Origin: Artemisia argyi
Lineage: Eukaryota; Streptophyta; Magnoliopsida; Asterales; Asteraceae
Assembly (NCBI GenBank): GCA_030686995.1
Contig: CM060685.1
Coordinates: forward strand, 26,050,065-26,114,064
Direction of reading: 5' to 3'
Length of the DNA stretch: 64,000 nt
A program made the position numbers and the translations under genes. Within the stretch, counting starts at the first letter, position 1. Every line of letters begins with the position of its first letter. The notes beneath the pieces are model-generated. The model made no database searches. It saw only the letters and a program-made list of their open reading frames with translations, and was not told the DNA's origin. Below, in pieces: positions 52,661 to 62,392 of this stretch.

Positions 52661-55600
52661 ATATAACCGATTTAACTAGACCTAACTAATCCAATAACCC
52701 GATTTACACGTTTTGTCCATTTTCATAGGTTTCCCATCCGTTTTTAGCCATTTTTGTTTGTTTTTACACGTTTTTGTGTTTAATCATCCGAATAAAAATA
52801 TAACCGATTTAATGAAAACCGAACTAATCCAACAACACGATTACACGTTTAGTCCGTTTTCATCCGTTTTCCATCCGTTTTTACCCATTTTTGTTTGTTT
52901 TTACACGTTTTTTTATGTGTTATGACCCGAATAAAAATATAACCGATATAACTAAACCCAACTAATCCAACAACCCAATTTACATGTTTAGTGTGTTTTC
53001 ATCGATTTCCATCCGTTTTTAGCCATTTTTGTTTATTTTTACATGTTTTTGTGTTTAATCACCCGAATAAAAATATAACTGATTTAATGAAACTGAACTA
53101 ATCCAAAAACACAATTTACACGTTTTAGTCCGTTTTTCATCCGTTTCTATCCGTTTTTACCTATTTTTGTTTGTTTTTTACATGCTTTTTTATGTGTTAC
53201 GACCCGAATAAAAATATAACCGATTTAATTAAACCCAACTAATCCAACAACCCGATTTTACACGTTTAGTCCGTTTTCGTCGGTTTCCATCCGTTTTTAG
53301 CCATTTTTATTTGTTTTTACACGTTTTTGTTTTTAATCACCCAAATAAAAATATAACCGATTTATTGAAACCGAACTAATCCAACAACACGATTTACAAG
53401 TTTAGTCCGTTTCCATCCGTTTTTTACCCATTTTTGTTTGTTTTTACACGTTTTTTATGTGTTTATGACCTGAATAAAAATATAACCGATTTAATTAAAC
53501 CCAACAAATCCAACAACCCGATTTACACGTATAGTCCGTTATGATCGGTTTTTATCCGTTGTTAGACATTTTTTGTTTGTTTTTTCACGTTTTTGTGTTT
53601 AATTACCCGAATAAAAATATAACCGATTTAATGAAACCGAACTAATCCAACAACACGATTTACACGTTTAGTCCGTTTTCATCCGTTTTCCACCCGTTTT
53701 TACCCATTTTTGTTTGTTTTTACATGTTTTTTTATGTGTTATGACCCGAATGAAAATATAGCCGATTTAATTAAACCCAACTAATCCAATAACCCGATTT
53801 ACACGTTTAGTCCGTTTTCATCGGTTTTTCATCCGTTTGTAGCCATTTTTGTTTCTTTTTACATGTTTTTGTGTTTAATCACCCGAATAAAAATATATCC
53901 GATTTAATGAAAACCGAACTAATCGAACAACACGATTTACACGTTTAGTCCGTTTTTACCCATTTTTGTTTGTTTTTACACGTTTTTTATGTGCTATGAC
54001 CCGAATAAAAATATAAGCGATTTAATTAAACCAACTAATCCAACAACCCGATTTAGACGTATAGTCCATTTTCATCGGTTTCCATCCGTTTTTAGCCATT
54101 TTTGTTTGTTTTTACACGTTTTTGTGTTTAATCACCCGGATAAAAATATAATCGATTTAATAAAACCGAACTTATACAACAACACGATTTACACATTTAG
54201 TCCGTTTCCATCCGTTTTTACCCATTTTTGTTTATTTTTTACACTTTTTTTTTGTTATGACCCGAATAAAAATATAACCGATTTAACTAGACTTAACTAA
54301 TCCAATAATCCGATTTACACGTTTAGTCCATTTTTCATAGGTTTCCATCCGTTTTTAGCCATTTTTGTTTGTTTTTACACGCTTTTGTGTTTAATCATCC
54401 GAATAAAAATATAACCGATTTATTGAAACCGAATTAATCCAACAACACGATTTACACGTTTAGTCCGTTTTCATTCGTTTTCCATCCGTTTTTACCATTT
54501 TTGTTTGTTTTTACACGTTTTTTATTTGTTATGACCCGAATAAAAATATAACCGATATAACTAAACCCAACTAATCCAACAACCCGATTTACATGTTTAG
54601 TCTGTTTTCATCGATTTCCATCCGTTTTTAGCCATTTTTGTTTATTTTTACATGTTTTTGAGTTTAATCACCCAAATAAAAATATAACTGATTTAATGAA
54701 ACTGAACTAATTCTAACAACCACGATTTACACGTTTAGTCCGTTTTCATCCGTTTCTATCCGTTTTTACCCATTTTTGTTTGTTTTTACACGTTTTTTTT
54801 TATGTGTTACGACCCGAATAAAAATATAACCGATTTAATTAAACCCAACTAATCCAACAACCCGATTTACACTTTTAGTCTATTTTCGTCGGTTTCCATC
54901 CGTTTTTAGCCATTTTTGTTTGTTTTTACACGTTTTTGTGTTTTAAACACCCAAATAAAAATATAACCGATTTAATGAAACCAAACTAATCCAACAACAC
55001 GATTTACACGTTTAGTCCGTTTTCATCCGTTTCCATCCGTTTTTACCCATTTTTGTTTGTTTTTACACGTTTTTTATGTGTTATGACCTGAATAAAAATA
55101 TAATCGATTTAATTAAACCCAACTAATCCAACAACCCGATTTACACGTATAGTCCGTTTTCATCGGTTTTTATCCGTTTTAGACATTTTTGTTTGTTTTT
55201 ACACGTTTTTGTGTTTAATTACCCGAATAAAAATATAACCGATTTAATGAAACCGAACTAATCCAACAACACGATTTACACGTTTAGTCCGTTTTCATCC
55301 GTTTCCACCCGTTTTTACCCATTTTTGTTTGTTTTTACATGTTTTTTTTATGTGTTATAACCCGAATAAAAATATAACCGATTTAACTAGACTTAACTAA
55401 TCCAATAACCCAATTTACACGTTTTGTCCATTTTCATAGGTTTCCATCCGTTTTTAGCCATTTTTGTTTGTTTTTACATGTTTTTGTATTTAATCATCCG
55501 AATAAAAATAATAACCGATTTAATGAAACCGAACTAATCCAACAACACGATTTACACGTTTAGTCCGTTTTCATCCGTTTTCCATCCGTTTTTACCCATT

Positions 55601-58600
55601 TTTGTTTGTTTTTACACGTTTTTTTATGTGTTATAACCCGAATAAAAATATAACCGATATAACTAAACCCAACTAATCCTACAACCCGATTTTACATGTT
55701 TAGTCTGTTTTCATCGATTTCCATCCGTTTTTAGCCATTTTTGTTATTTTTACATGTTTTTGTGTTTAATCACCCGAATAAAAATATAACTGATTTAATG
55801 AAACTGAACTTATCCAACAACAAGATTTACACGTTTAGTCCGTTTTCATCCGTTTCTATCCGTTTTTACCTATTTTTGTTTGTTTTTACATGTTTTTTTA
55901 TGTGTTACGACCCGAATAAAAATATAACCGATTTAATTAAACCCAACTAATCCAACAACCCGATTTACACGTTTAGTCCGATTTCGTCGGTTTCCATCCG
56001 TTTTTAGCCATTTTTGTTTGTTTTTACACGTTTTTGTGTTTAATCACCCAAATAAAAATATAACCGATTTAATGAAACCGAACTAATCCAACAACACGAT
56101 TTACACGTTTAGTCCGTTTCCATCCGTTTTTACCCATTTTGTTTGTTTTTTACGCGTTTTTTATGTATTATGACCTGAATAAAAATATAAACCGATTTAA
56201 TTAAACCCAACTAATTCAACAACCCGATTTACACGTATAGTCCGTTTTCATCGGTTTTTATCCGTTTTTTAGACATTTTTGTTTGTTTTTACACGTTTTT
56301 GTGTTTAATTACTCGAATAAAAATATAACCGATTTAATGAAACCGAACTAATCCAACAACACGATTTACACGTTTAGTCCGTTTCCACCCGTTTTTACAC
56401 ATTTTTGTTTGTTTTTACATGTTTTTTATGTGTTATGACCCGAATGAAAATATAACCGATTTAATTTAAACTCAACTAATCCAATAACCCGATTTACACG
56501 TTTAGTCCGTTTTCATCGGTTTTCATCCGTTTTTAGCCATTTTTGTTTCTTTTTACATGTTTTTTGTATTTAATCACCCGAATAAAAATATAACCGAACT
56601 AATCGATCAACACGATTTACACGTTTAGTCCGTTTTCCATCCGTTTTTACCCAATTTTTGTTTGTTTTTACACGTTTTTTATGTGTTATGACCCGTATAA
56701 AAATATAAGCGATTTAATTAAACCCAACTAATCCAACAACCTGATTTAACACGTATAGTCTGTTTTCATCGGTTTCCATCTGTTTTTAGCCATTTTTGTT
56801 TGGTTTTACAAGTTTCTGTGTTTAATCACCCGAATAAAAATATAACCGATTTTAATGAAACCGAACTAATCCAACAACACGATTTACACAATTGGTCCGT
56901 TTTCATCCGTTTCCATCCGTTTTTACCCATTTTTGTTTGTTTTACACGTTTTTTATGTGTAACGACCCGAATAAAAATATAACCGATTTAATTTGACCCA
57001 ACTAATCCAACAACCCGATTTACACGTATAGTCCGTTTTCATCGGTTTTTTATCCGTTTTTAGACATTTTTGTTTGTTTTTACATGTTTTTGTGTTTAAT
57101 TACTCGAATAAAAAATATAACCGATTTAATGAAACCGAACTAATCCAACAACACGATTTACACGTTTAGTTCGTTTTCATCCGTTTCCACCCGTTTTTAT
57201 CCATTTTTGTTTGTTTTTACATGTTTTTTTATGTGTTATGACCCGAATGAAAATATAACCGATTTAATGAAACCGAACTATTCCAACAACACGATTTACA
57301 ACGTTTAGTCCGTTTTCCATCCGTTTTTACACGTTTTTTATGTGTGATGACCCGAATAAAAATATAAGCGATTTAATTAAACCCAACTAATCCAACAACC
57401 CGATTTACACGTATAGTCCATTTTCATCGGTTTTTATCCGTTTTTAGACATTTTTGTTTGTTTTTTACACGTTTTTGTGTTTAATTACCCGAATAAAAAT
57501 ATAACCGATTTAATGAAACCGAACTAATCCAACAACACGATTTGCACGTTTAGTCCGTTTTCATCCGTTTCCAACCGTTTTTACCCATTTTTGTTTGTTT
57601 TTACACGTTTTTTTTTGTATTATGACCCGAATAAAAATAACCGATTTAACTAAATCTAACTAATCCAATAACCCGATTTACACGTTTTGTCCGTTTTCAT
57701 CGGTTTCCATCCGTTTTTTTGCCTTTTTTGTTTGTTTTTACACGTTTTTGTGTTTAATCATCCGAAAAAAAATATAACCGATTTAATGAAACCGAACTAA
57801 TCCAACAACACGATTTACACGTTCAGTCCGTTTTCCATCCATTTTTACCCATTTTTGTTTGTTTTTACACGTTTTTTATTTGTTATGACCCGTATAAAAT
57901 TATAACCGATTTAATTAAACCCAACTAATCCAACAACCCGATTTACACATATAGTCCATTTTCATCGGTTTCCATCCGATTTTAGCCATTTTTTTTTTGT
58001 TTTTACACGTTTTTGTGTTTAATCACCCGAATAAAAATAAAACCGATTTAATGAAACCGAACTAATCCAACAACACGATTTACACGTTTAGTCCGTTTTC
58101 ATCCGTTTCCATCCATTTTTACCCATTTTTGTTTGTTTTTACACATTTTTTATGTGTTATGACCCTAATAAAAATATAACCGATTTAACTAAACCCAACT
58201 AATCCAATAACCCGATTTACACGTTTAGTCCGTTTTCATCGGGTTTCCATCTGTTTTTAGCCATTTTTGTTGATTTTACACGTTTTTGTGTTTAATCAGC
58301 CACATAAAATATAACCGATTAATCCAACAACACGATTTACACGTTTTAGTCAATTTTCATCCATTTTCCATCCGTTTTTACCCATTTTTGTTTGTTTTAC
58401 ACGTTTTTTATGTGTTACGACCCGAATAAAAATATAACCGATTTAATTAAACCCAACTAATCCAACAACCCGATTTACACGTTTAGTCCGTTTTCATCGG
58501 TTTCCATCCGTTTTTAGACATTTTTGTTTGTTTTTACACGTTCTTGTGTTTAATCATCCGAATAAAAATATATCAGATTTAATGAAACCGAACTAATCGA

Positions 58601-58794
58601 ACAACACGATTTACACGTTTAGTCCGTTTTCATCCGTTTCCATCCGTTTTTACCTATTTTTGTTTGTTTTTACATGTTTTTTATGTGTTACGACTCGAAT
58701 AAAAATATGACCGATTTAATTAAACCCAACTAATCCAACAACCCGATGTACACGTTTAGTCCGTTTTCATCAGTTTCCATCCGTTTTTAGCCAT
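52661..58794 (+). repeat. Satellite block X: mixed, ends at the retrotransposon
   Basis: Begins with an A3/B3/A4/B4 run. It then follows block V through about 56 kb (TTTACAAGTTTAG at about 53394, TTTAGACGTATAG at 54052), then 12-mer-like monomers (AATTGGTCCG at about 56889). From 57820 there is a third copy of the CGTTCAGTCC subfamily. It has more single-base insertions in T and A runs than the neighbouring blocks. The last monomer starts at 58744 and stops at its position 51, where retrotransposon sequence begins. No gene was found. Confidence 0.88.
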
Positions 58795-59020
58795 GGAACC
58801 TCGGTGGAATATAGACTGGTCATTTATATTCAACCCGGGATAGTAGGACATAGGCTGACCACCTATATCCGACTCAGAAATGAATTTTGCAACACTGAGA
58901 ATAGTTATAATGATATTTTGTCTGGATTGTGTGTAAGCAATTCCAAAGTCGAGCCAATCTTTCAAAAGACCTTTTTCAAGGATGTTGAATCCAGACCTTG
59001 ATTTTTAGCTTGGTTCTAGT

Positions 59021-59124
59021 GACTGTTCTTGTTTGATTGGGTTGCGAAAATCAAGCTAAAAGTTAAAGTCATCACTCAAACCGATTTAGCCTAACCTCAT
59101 GACTGTTCTTGTTTGATTGGGTTG
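59021..59124 (+). repeat. 24-bp direct repeat, 80 bp apart
   Basis: GACTGTTCTTGTTTGATTGG followed by GTTG occurs at 59021-59044 and again, without a mismatch, at 59101-59124. Flanks differ (TTCTAGT against CCTCAT), so only this core is repeated. It lies in the untranslated 3' part of the retrotransposon. Its role is unknown. Confidence 0.85.
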
Positions 59125-59296
59125 TGGGATTAAGTGAAAATCGGTTACCTAAAGGATTAACCTAAAGGAGGTCTTTTGAGGACTATGCTCGGGATTGGGA
59201 AGGTTTGCCTCATCAAGTCTGACCACGAGAACGTACCTAGTTGGATAGAAACCCACATACATAAGCTTTGACACACTTAACTGATTAACATTAACT

Positions 59297-59315
59297 GAAC
59301 TTCGGGACGAAGTTC
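59297..59315 (+). other. Perfect 8-bp hairpin before the polypurine tract
   Basis: GAACTTCG, loop GGA, CGAAGTTC: a perfect inverted repeat with a 3-base loop, five bases upstream of the purine tract. In RNA it would form a short stable stem next to the site where plus-strand DNA synthesis is primed. A GGGACGAAGTTC string near the 3' end is, as I recall, common in plant Ty3/gypsy elements; conservation of the stem is not something I can test here. Confidence 0.7.
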
Positions 59316-59320
59316 CTTTT

Positions 59321-59332
59321 AGAGGGGAAGAC
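59321..59332 (+). promoter_or_regulatory. Polypurine tract
   Basis: AGAGGGGAAG followed by AC lies directly against the TGTCACA start of the LTR. In LTR retrotransposons the RNase-H-resistant purine tract primes plus-strand DNA synthesis, so this position identifies the following repeat as the 3' LTR and the element as running on the + strand. Confidence 0.8.
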
Positions 59333-59345
59333 TGTCACAACTCAT

Positions 59346-59372
59346 CATTTCAGGTCATTTCAGGTCATTTCC
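59346..59372 (+). repeat. 10-bp tandem repeat at the LTR start
   Basis: CATTTCAGGT occurs twice in tandem (59346-59365), followed by a third partial copy CATTTCC. It lies 13 bp inside the LTR. Confidence 0.85.
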
Positions 59373-59387
59373 GAACTTTGGAAAAAC

Positions 59388-59508
59388 ACTATTCATAAAT
59401 CACTATTCATTAAAACACTATTCATCGTTTTACTATTCATCATTTTATAGGTCATTTTGATATTCTGAGAAACATTTGGGAAATTTACTATTCACTAAAC
59501 ACTATTCA
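59388..59508 (+). repeat. Cluster of six ACTATTCA motifs
   Basis: ACTATTCA starts at 59388, 59402, 59417, 59432, 59487 and 59501. The first four are spaced 14-15 bp, the last two 14 bp. The LTR start is where U3 regulatory elements lie, so repeated transcription-factor sites are possible, but nothing here identifies a factor. Confidence 0.8.
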
Positions 59509-59742
59509 TTTCCGGAAAAGTTTTCATCATTCACTTGCATTACTCATTTTATCGTAAATTTAGTTTACGGGTATTCAAATTCGCGTAACCGGATTGGTTT
59601 AGGTGCGAATTCATTTCATTAGTGCTAAGGACACTGCATACGGACTGGAGATAGTCTGCACATCATCATAACAGCATTTTCATGTTATACCACTCTCAGG
59701 ATTTTCAAATTACTATATTCAGTACATTTAACGTTTTTTACG

Positions 59743-59750
59743 TATAAATA
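59743..59750 (+). promoter_or_regulatory. Candidate TATA box of the LTR
   Basis: TATAAATA, 410 bp inside the LTR, in ACGTATAAATATTTATAG. It fits a plant TATA consensus and a U3 position, but the region is AT-rich and another candidate (TTTATATAAA at 61141-61150) exists. No transcription start can be read from the sequence. Confidence 0.3.
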
Positions 59751-61301
59751 TTTATAGTAAACGTTAACACCCGGTTTATACACGACGAATATATCTAAAT
59801 ATTCCCACAATGGTCCCGACATATTTTTATATCCATTTTATCATCATAAAAGTTATTACATTCATTTACCCAGTATTTTGGAAATTTATTTTATTTATAA
59901 CGTAAGCTTATGAATATTACGACGGTTTTCGTGAAAACTAAACAATAATCACCCGAACACTTAATACTTGTACCCAACATAATTTTAACATTTTTATAAC
60001 TCTATTTTGACAAGTTTAGTCATTATTTCATATTCCATATTTTTACGATACCCAGAGTTACGTTTCGCGATTTAAAACTTTACGGTTTGCGATTAACGGA
60101 ACCAAAACCGACTCCGTGAACCATATAACACCAAGCTTACTACATACTCTTCTAATTTTTCACACATGTGCAGCCCCCCCATCCCAATGTTACTTCAACT
60201 TGTCCCTTTATTTACCAAAATGCCATGGAATTTAGATATTTCATACTTAAACACATTTAACACTTTGATACTTATTTTTATAAATCAAAAATGAAGTTTT
60301 CTCTTGTTCTTCCTCCTAAGCCACGACCAAACTTCAAACTCCATGATCAATCCATGATTTTCTAAAAGTTAAAGCTACAAACTTGTTCATTATACTTGCC
60401 TAATCAAGAATCAATCAAGAAAAATACAAGAAATCCAAGCATAATCATCATCTAATCATCTCATTTTATCAAGTAAGTTATCAACTTTATTTTTACATGA
60501 AACATCTTATATTTACTTGTATTACATGATTTCCATGCTAAAAACCATGTACAACTAGCTATACCACCACTTATTTTGTCAAAAATGAAACATACAAACC
60601 CTAACTTTTTAGTTATGAATCCCCTTGCTATAATAACTTGGTTAGGAGTCCATGGCACCTTGAGAAGGTGTATGGTAGGATTAGATTAGCTATGTGGTGA
60701 TTACAAGAGGTTTGATGATGGTAGAAATTAGTTTTAAACCTTGAAAACTTGATTTGGAACCTATTTTAGACATGCTGTCCCGTTTTGTAAAAATCTGGAA
60801 AATCAGTAAACACCAAGGAAACTTTGGCAAAATTTTTAGAAAATACTTTCAAAAACGAATCCGTAGGCGAAAGAACGGATTCAAAAGAGCTTATAACGAA
60901 GAAGTTATGATTTTTGCAAGATTGTTGACGAAAAGTATTTTCTGGAAATTTGTTTGCTGTTGGACGTTTTTCATGGTACAAAAAGAGGCTTTAGACTTAA
61001 CCCGGAGGAGCCGAGCTTTCCAAAATATATTACTACATACTAAGACGTAACCGTAGACATAAAGAACAAGTAAAACGGACAAGTAACGACAAAGATATTC
61101 ACGTTTGAATATCGGCTAAAACCATTTTTATTTGGCAGCTTTTATATAAATTTGGCACAAAAACTACGAAGTACATTTTTGAACTAGAAGTAATATTAAG
61201 TACCAAGCTTTATAACTAATGTGGTATTAGTTATTACGAGTATATTTTCATCATTTCAAGGATTACAACCCGAGTTTTTCAACGTTAACATGGAAACATA
61301 C

Positions 61302-61329
61302 GATATATATATATAAGTATATATATATT
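61302..61329 (+). repeat. AT microsatellite within the LTR
   Basis: Alternating AT dinucleotides, broken once by AAG (ATATATATATATAAGT, then ATATATATATTA). Such tracts vary in length by slippage. No function is implied. Confidence 0.85.
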
Positions 61330-61740
61330 ACAACTAGCTTATTATATTTTCTAATAGCAATATTTTTCCAAATTCTTGGATTATATATTTTTGATAACAC
61401 AAGTGTTTTTTTTCCAAAGACTAGAGTGGTATAGAAACATGAGCATGGACATTCATAACATCATTTGGTGATCTAAATGAGATCATTCATCATCCATTTT
61501 AGGTTGCGGTTTAAGATCGAACCTCATTTCTGTGTATACACTTTTGTCGTCGTAGCTGTTGCATCAGGTGAGTCATAGCCCCTACTTTTTTAATTGTTTT
61601 ATCAACTCTTTGGGGGAGATACATGCTACTACTTGCTTACTTGTACAGATTCACATAACATTTATACTTGATTACATTACACTTGATGTCATACATACGT
61701 GATTGTGTTATACTTAACTGTGTTATACTAAACTGTGATG

Positions 61741-61859
61741 GAAACATACATACTTCCAATGGCCCCAGATTTAGTTCTGGGCACTACCATGGAGACACAT
61801 ATACTTCCTATGGCCCCAGATTAAGTTTCTGGGCACAACCATGGAAATATACATACTTA
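61741..61859 (+). repeat. 52-bp tandem duplication in the LTR
   Basis: Units start at 61741, 61792 and 61844 (51 and 52 bp apart); the third is only 16 bp. Each full unit contains ATACTTCC, then TGGCCCCAGATT, a TTCTGGGCAC, and ACCATG. CCCAGATTTAGTTCTGGG forms an imperfect inverted repeat, so each unit may fold into a short hairpin. A frame crossing this region (61668-61886) is a by-product of the duplication. Confidence 0.8.
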
Positions 61860-62392
61860 GGTGAGGTCTTCGGAGATGAAGTGTAGACTCACTACTAATT
61901 GCTTAACTTTGGTTATGAACTTATACATATCTTAATCATAATATTTTGTAGCAGTGGGTTGTGAACACACAGGTTACAAGTCTCTTATGACGGGACTTGT
62001 AACTGAGTGGATTTACGATGCCTTTGCTGTGTGAACATTCTTTATAGGCTTTTCAACTGTATTAAGACAAACTCTATGAACTCACCAACCATTGTGTTGA
62101 CACTTTAGCATGTATTTTCAGGTTTTAAGCTATGGCACACTACTGGAGGTTTTGGCAGGGCATGGCATGGTCATAGAAGACTCTGATTTAATCATTTGGG
62201 GACCGTTTTAAACTACTTTAAGGGCCTACTTCCGCATTACTTTTAACGATGTAAATTCAACATTTTGATTTAACTATTTTATTTTAAATGATTCAAGTGC
62301 AAAACCATTTTTGAACTAATGTTGTGATATCAATTGAGTTACACCCCAGCTACATGTATGCTTCCGCTGAACCCGATTTTGGGGGTGTGACA

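Larger units (their letters stand above)
58795..59332 (+). mobile_element. Retrotransposon 3' internal region, apparently untranslated
   Basis: 538 bp between the satellite break and the LTR. I see no integrase, reverse transcriptase or chromodomain motif. A 65-codon frame from 58804 ends at 59001 and resembles nothing I know, and an overlapping frame on the other strand reads into satellite. The region contains a 24-bp direct repeat, then CGGTTACC-like AT-rich sequence, a hairpin and the polypurine tract. This order (spacer, tract, LTR) is normal for the end of a plant LTR element after its polyprotein, so I take the sequence as the 3' untranslated part. Confidence 0.65.
58795..62392 (+). 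mobile_element. 5'-truncated Ty3/gypsy-type LTR retrotransposon fragment
   Basis: The only non-satellite sequence in the window. It holds the 3' end of an internal region (58795-59332), a polypurine tract and a complete LTR (59333-62392). The 5' LTR, primer-binding site, gag and pol are missing, so it cannot move by itself and encodes nothing recognisable. The LTR of about 3 kb, the TGTCACA/TGTGACA ends and the GGGACGAAGTTCC hairpin before the purine tract fit plant Ty3/gypsy elements, possibly chromoviruses of the Tekay/Del lineage; that placement is from memory and not proven. No target-site duplication can be checked because the left end is lost. The satellite phase differs on the two sides, so the rearrangement also affected the flank. 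Confidence 0.85.
59333..62392 (+). mobile_element. 3' LTR, 3060 bp
   Basis: Begins TGTCACAACTCATC and ends GGGGGTGTGACA. The terminal 7 bp (TGTCACA/TGTGACA) are perfect inverted repeats with the canonical TG...CA. Satellite follows immediately at 62393. The LTR holds short tandem repeats near its start, a TATAAATA at 59743, an AT microsatellite at 61302 and a 52-bp duplication at 61741. It contains no recognisable gene; a 98-codon frame at 60754-61050 is overlapped by frames on the other strand and looks like chance. At 3 kb it is long for a plant LTR, though such lengths occur in some Ty3/gypsy lineages. With only one LTR, insertion age cannot be estimated from LTR divergence. Confidence 0.88.

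Noticed and set aside
52713..52925. Further short + strand frames in satellite (also 53989-54300, 55741-55950, 56800-56982)
   Set aside because: Their translations are the same Phe/Ser/Leu-rich satellite product with DPNKNITDL-like repeats, created by local single-base indels. There is no start context or conservation beyond the repeat.
58804..59001. 65-codon frame at the left end of the retrotransposon fragment
   Set aside because: It shows no gag, pol or chromodomain motif, and starts only 10 bp from the satellite junction. It could be a remnant of a longer frame, but nothing supports that.
60754..61050. 98-codon + strand frame and overlapping - strand frames (60766-60981, 60891-61082) in the LTR
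   Set aside because: No known domain, AT-rich non-coding LTR sequence, and both strands are open at once, which suggests chance. LTRs of this type do not normally encode proteins.
61565..62121. Intron-like splice signals in the LTR (CAGGTGAGT at 61565, TGTATTTTCAG ending at 62121)
   Set aside because: Both match consensus sites, but short matches are expected in 3 kb of AT-rich DNA and no exon or transcript evidence exists.
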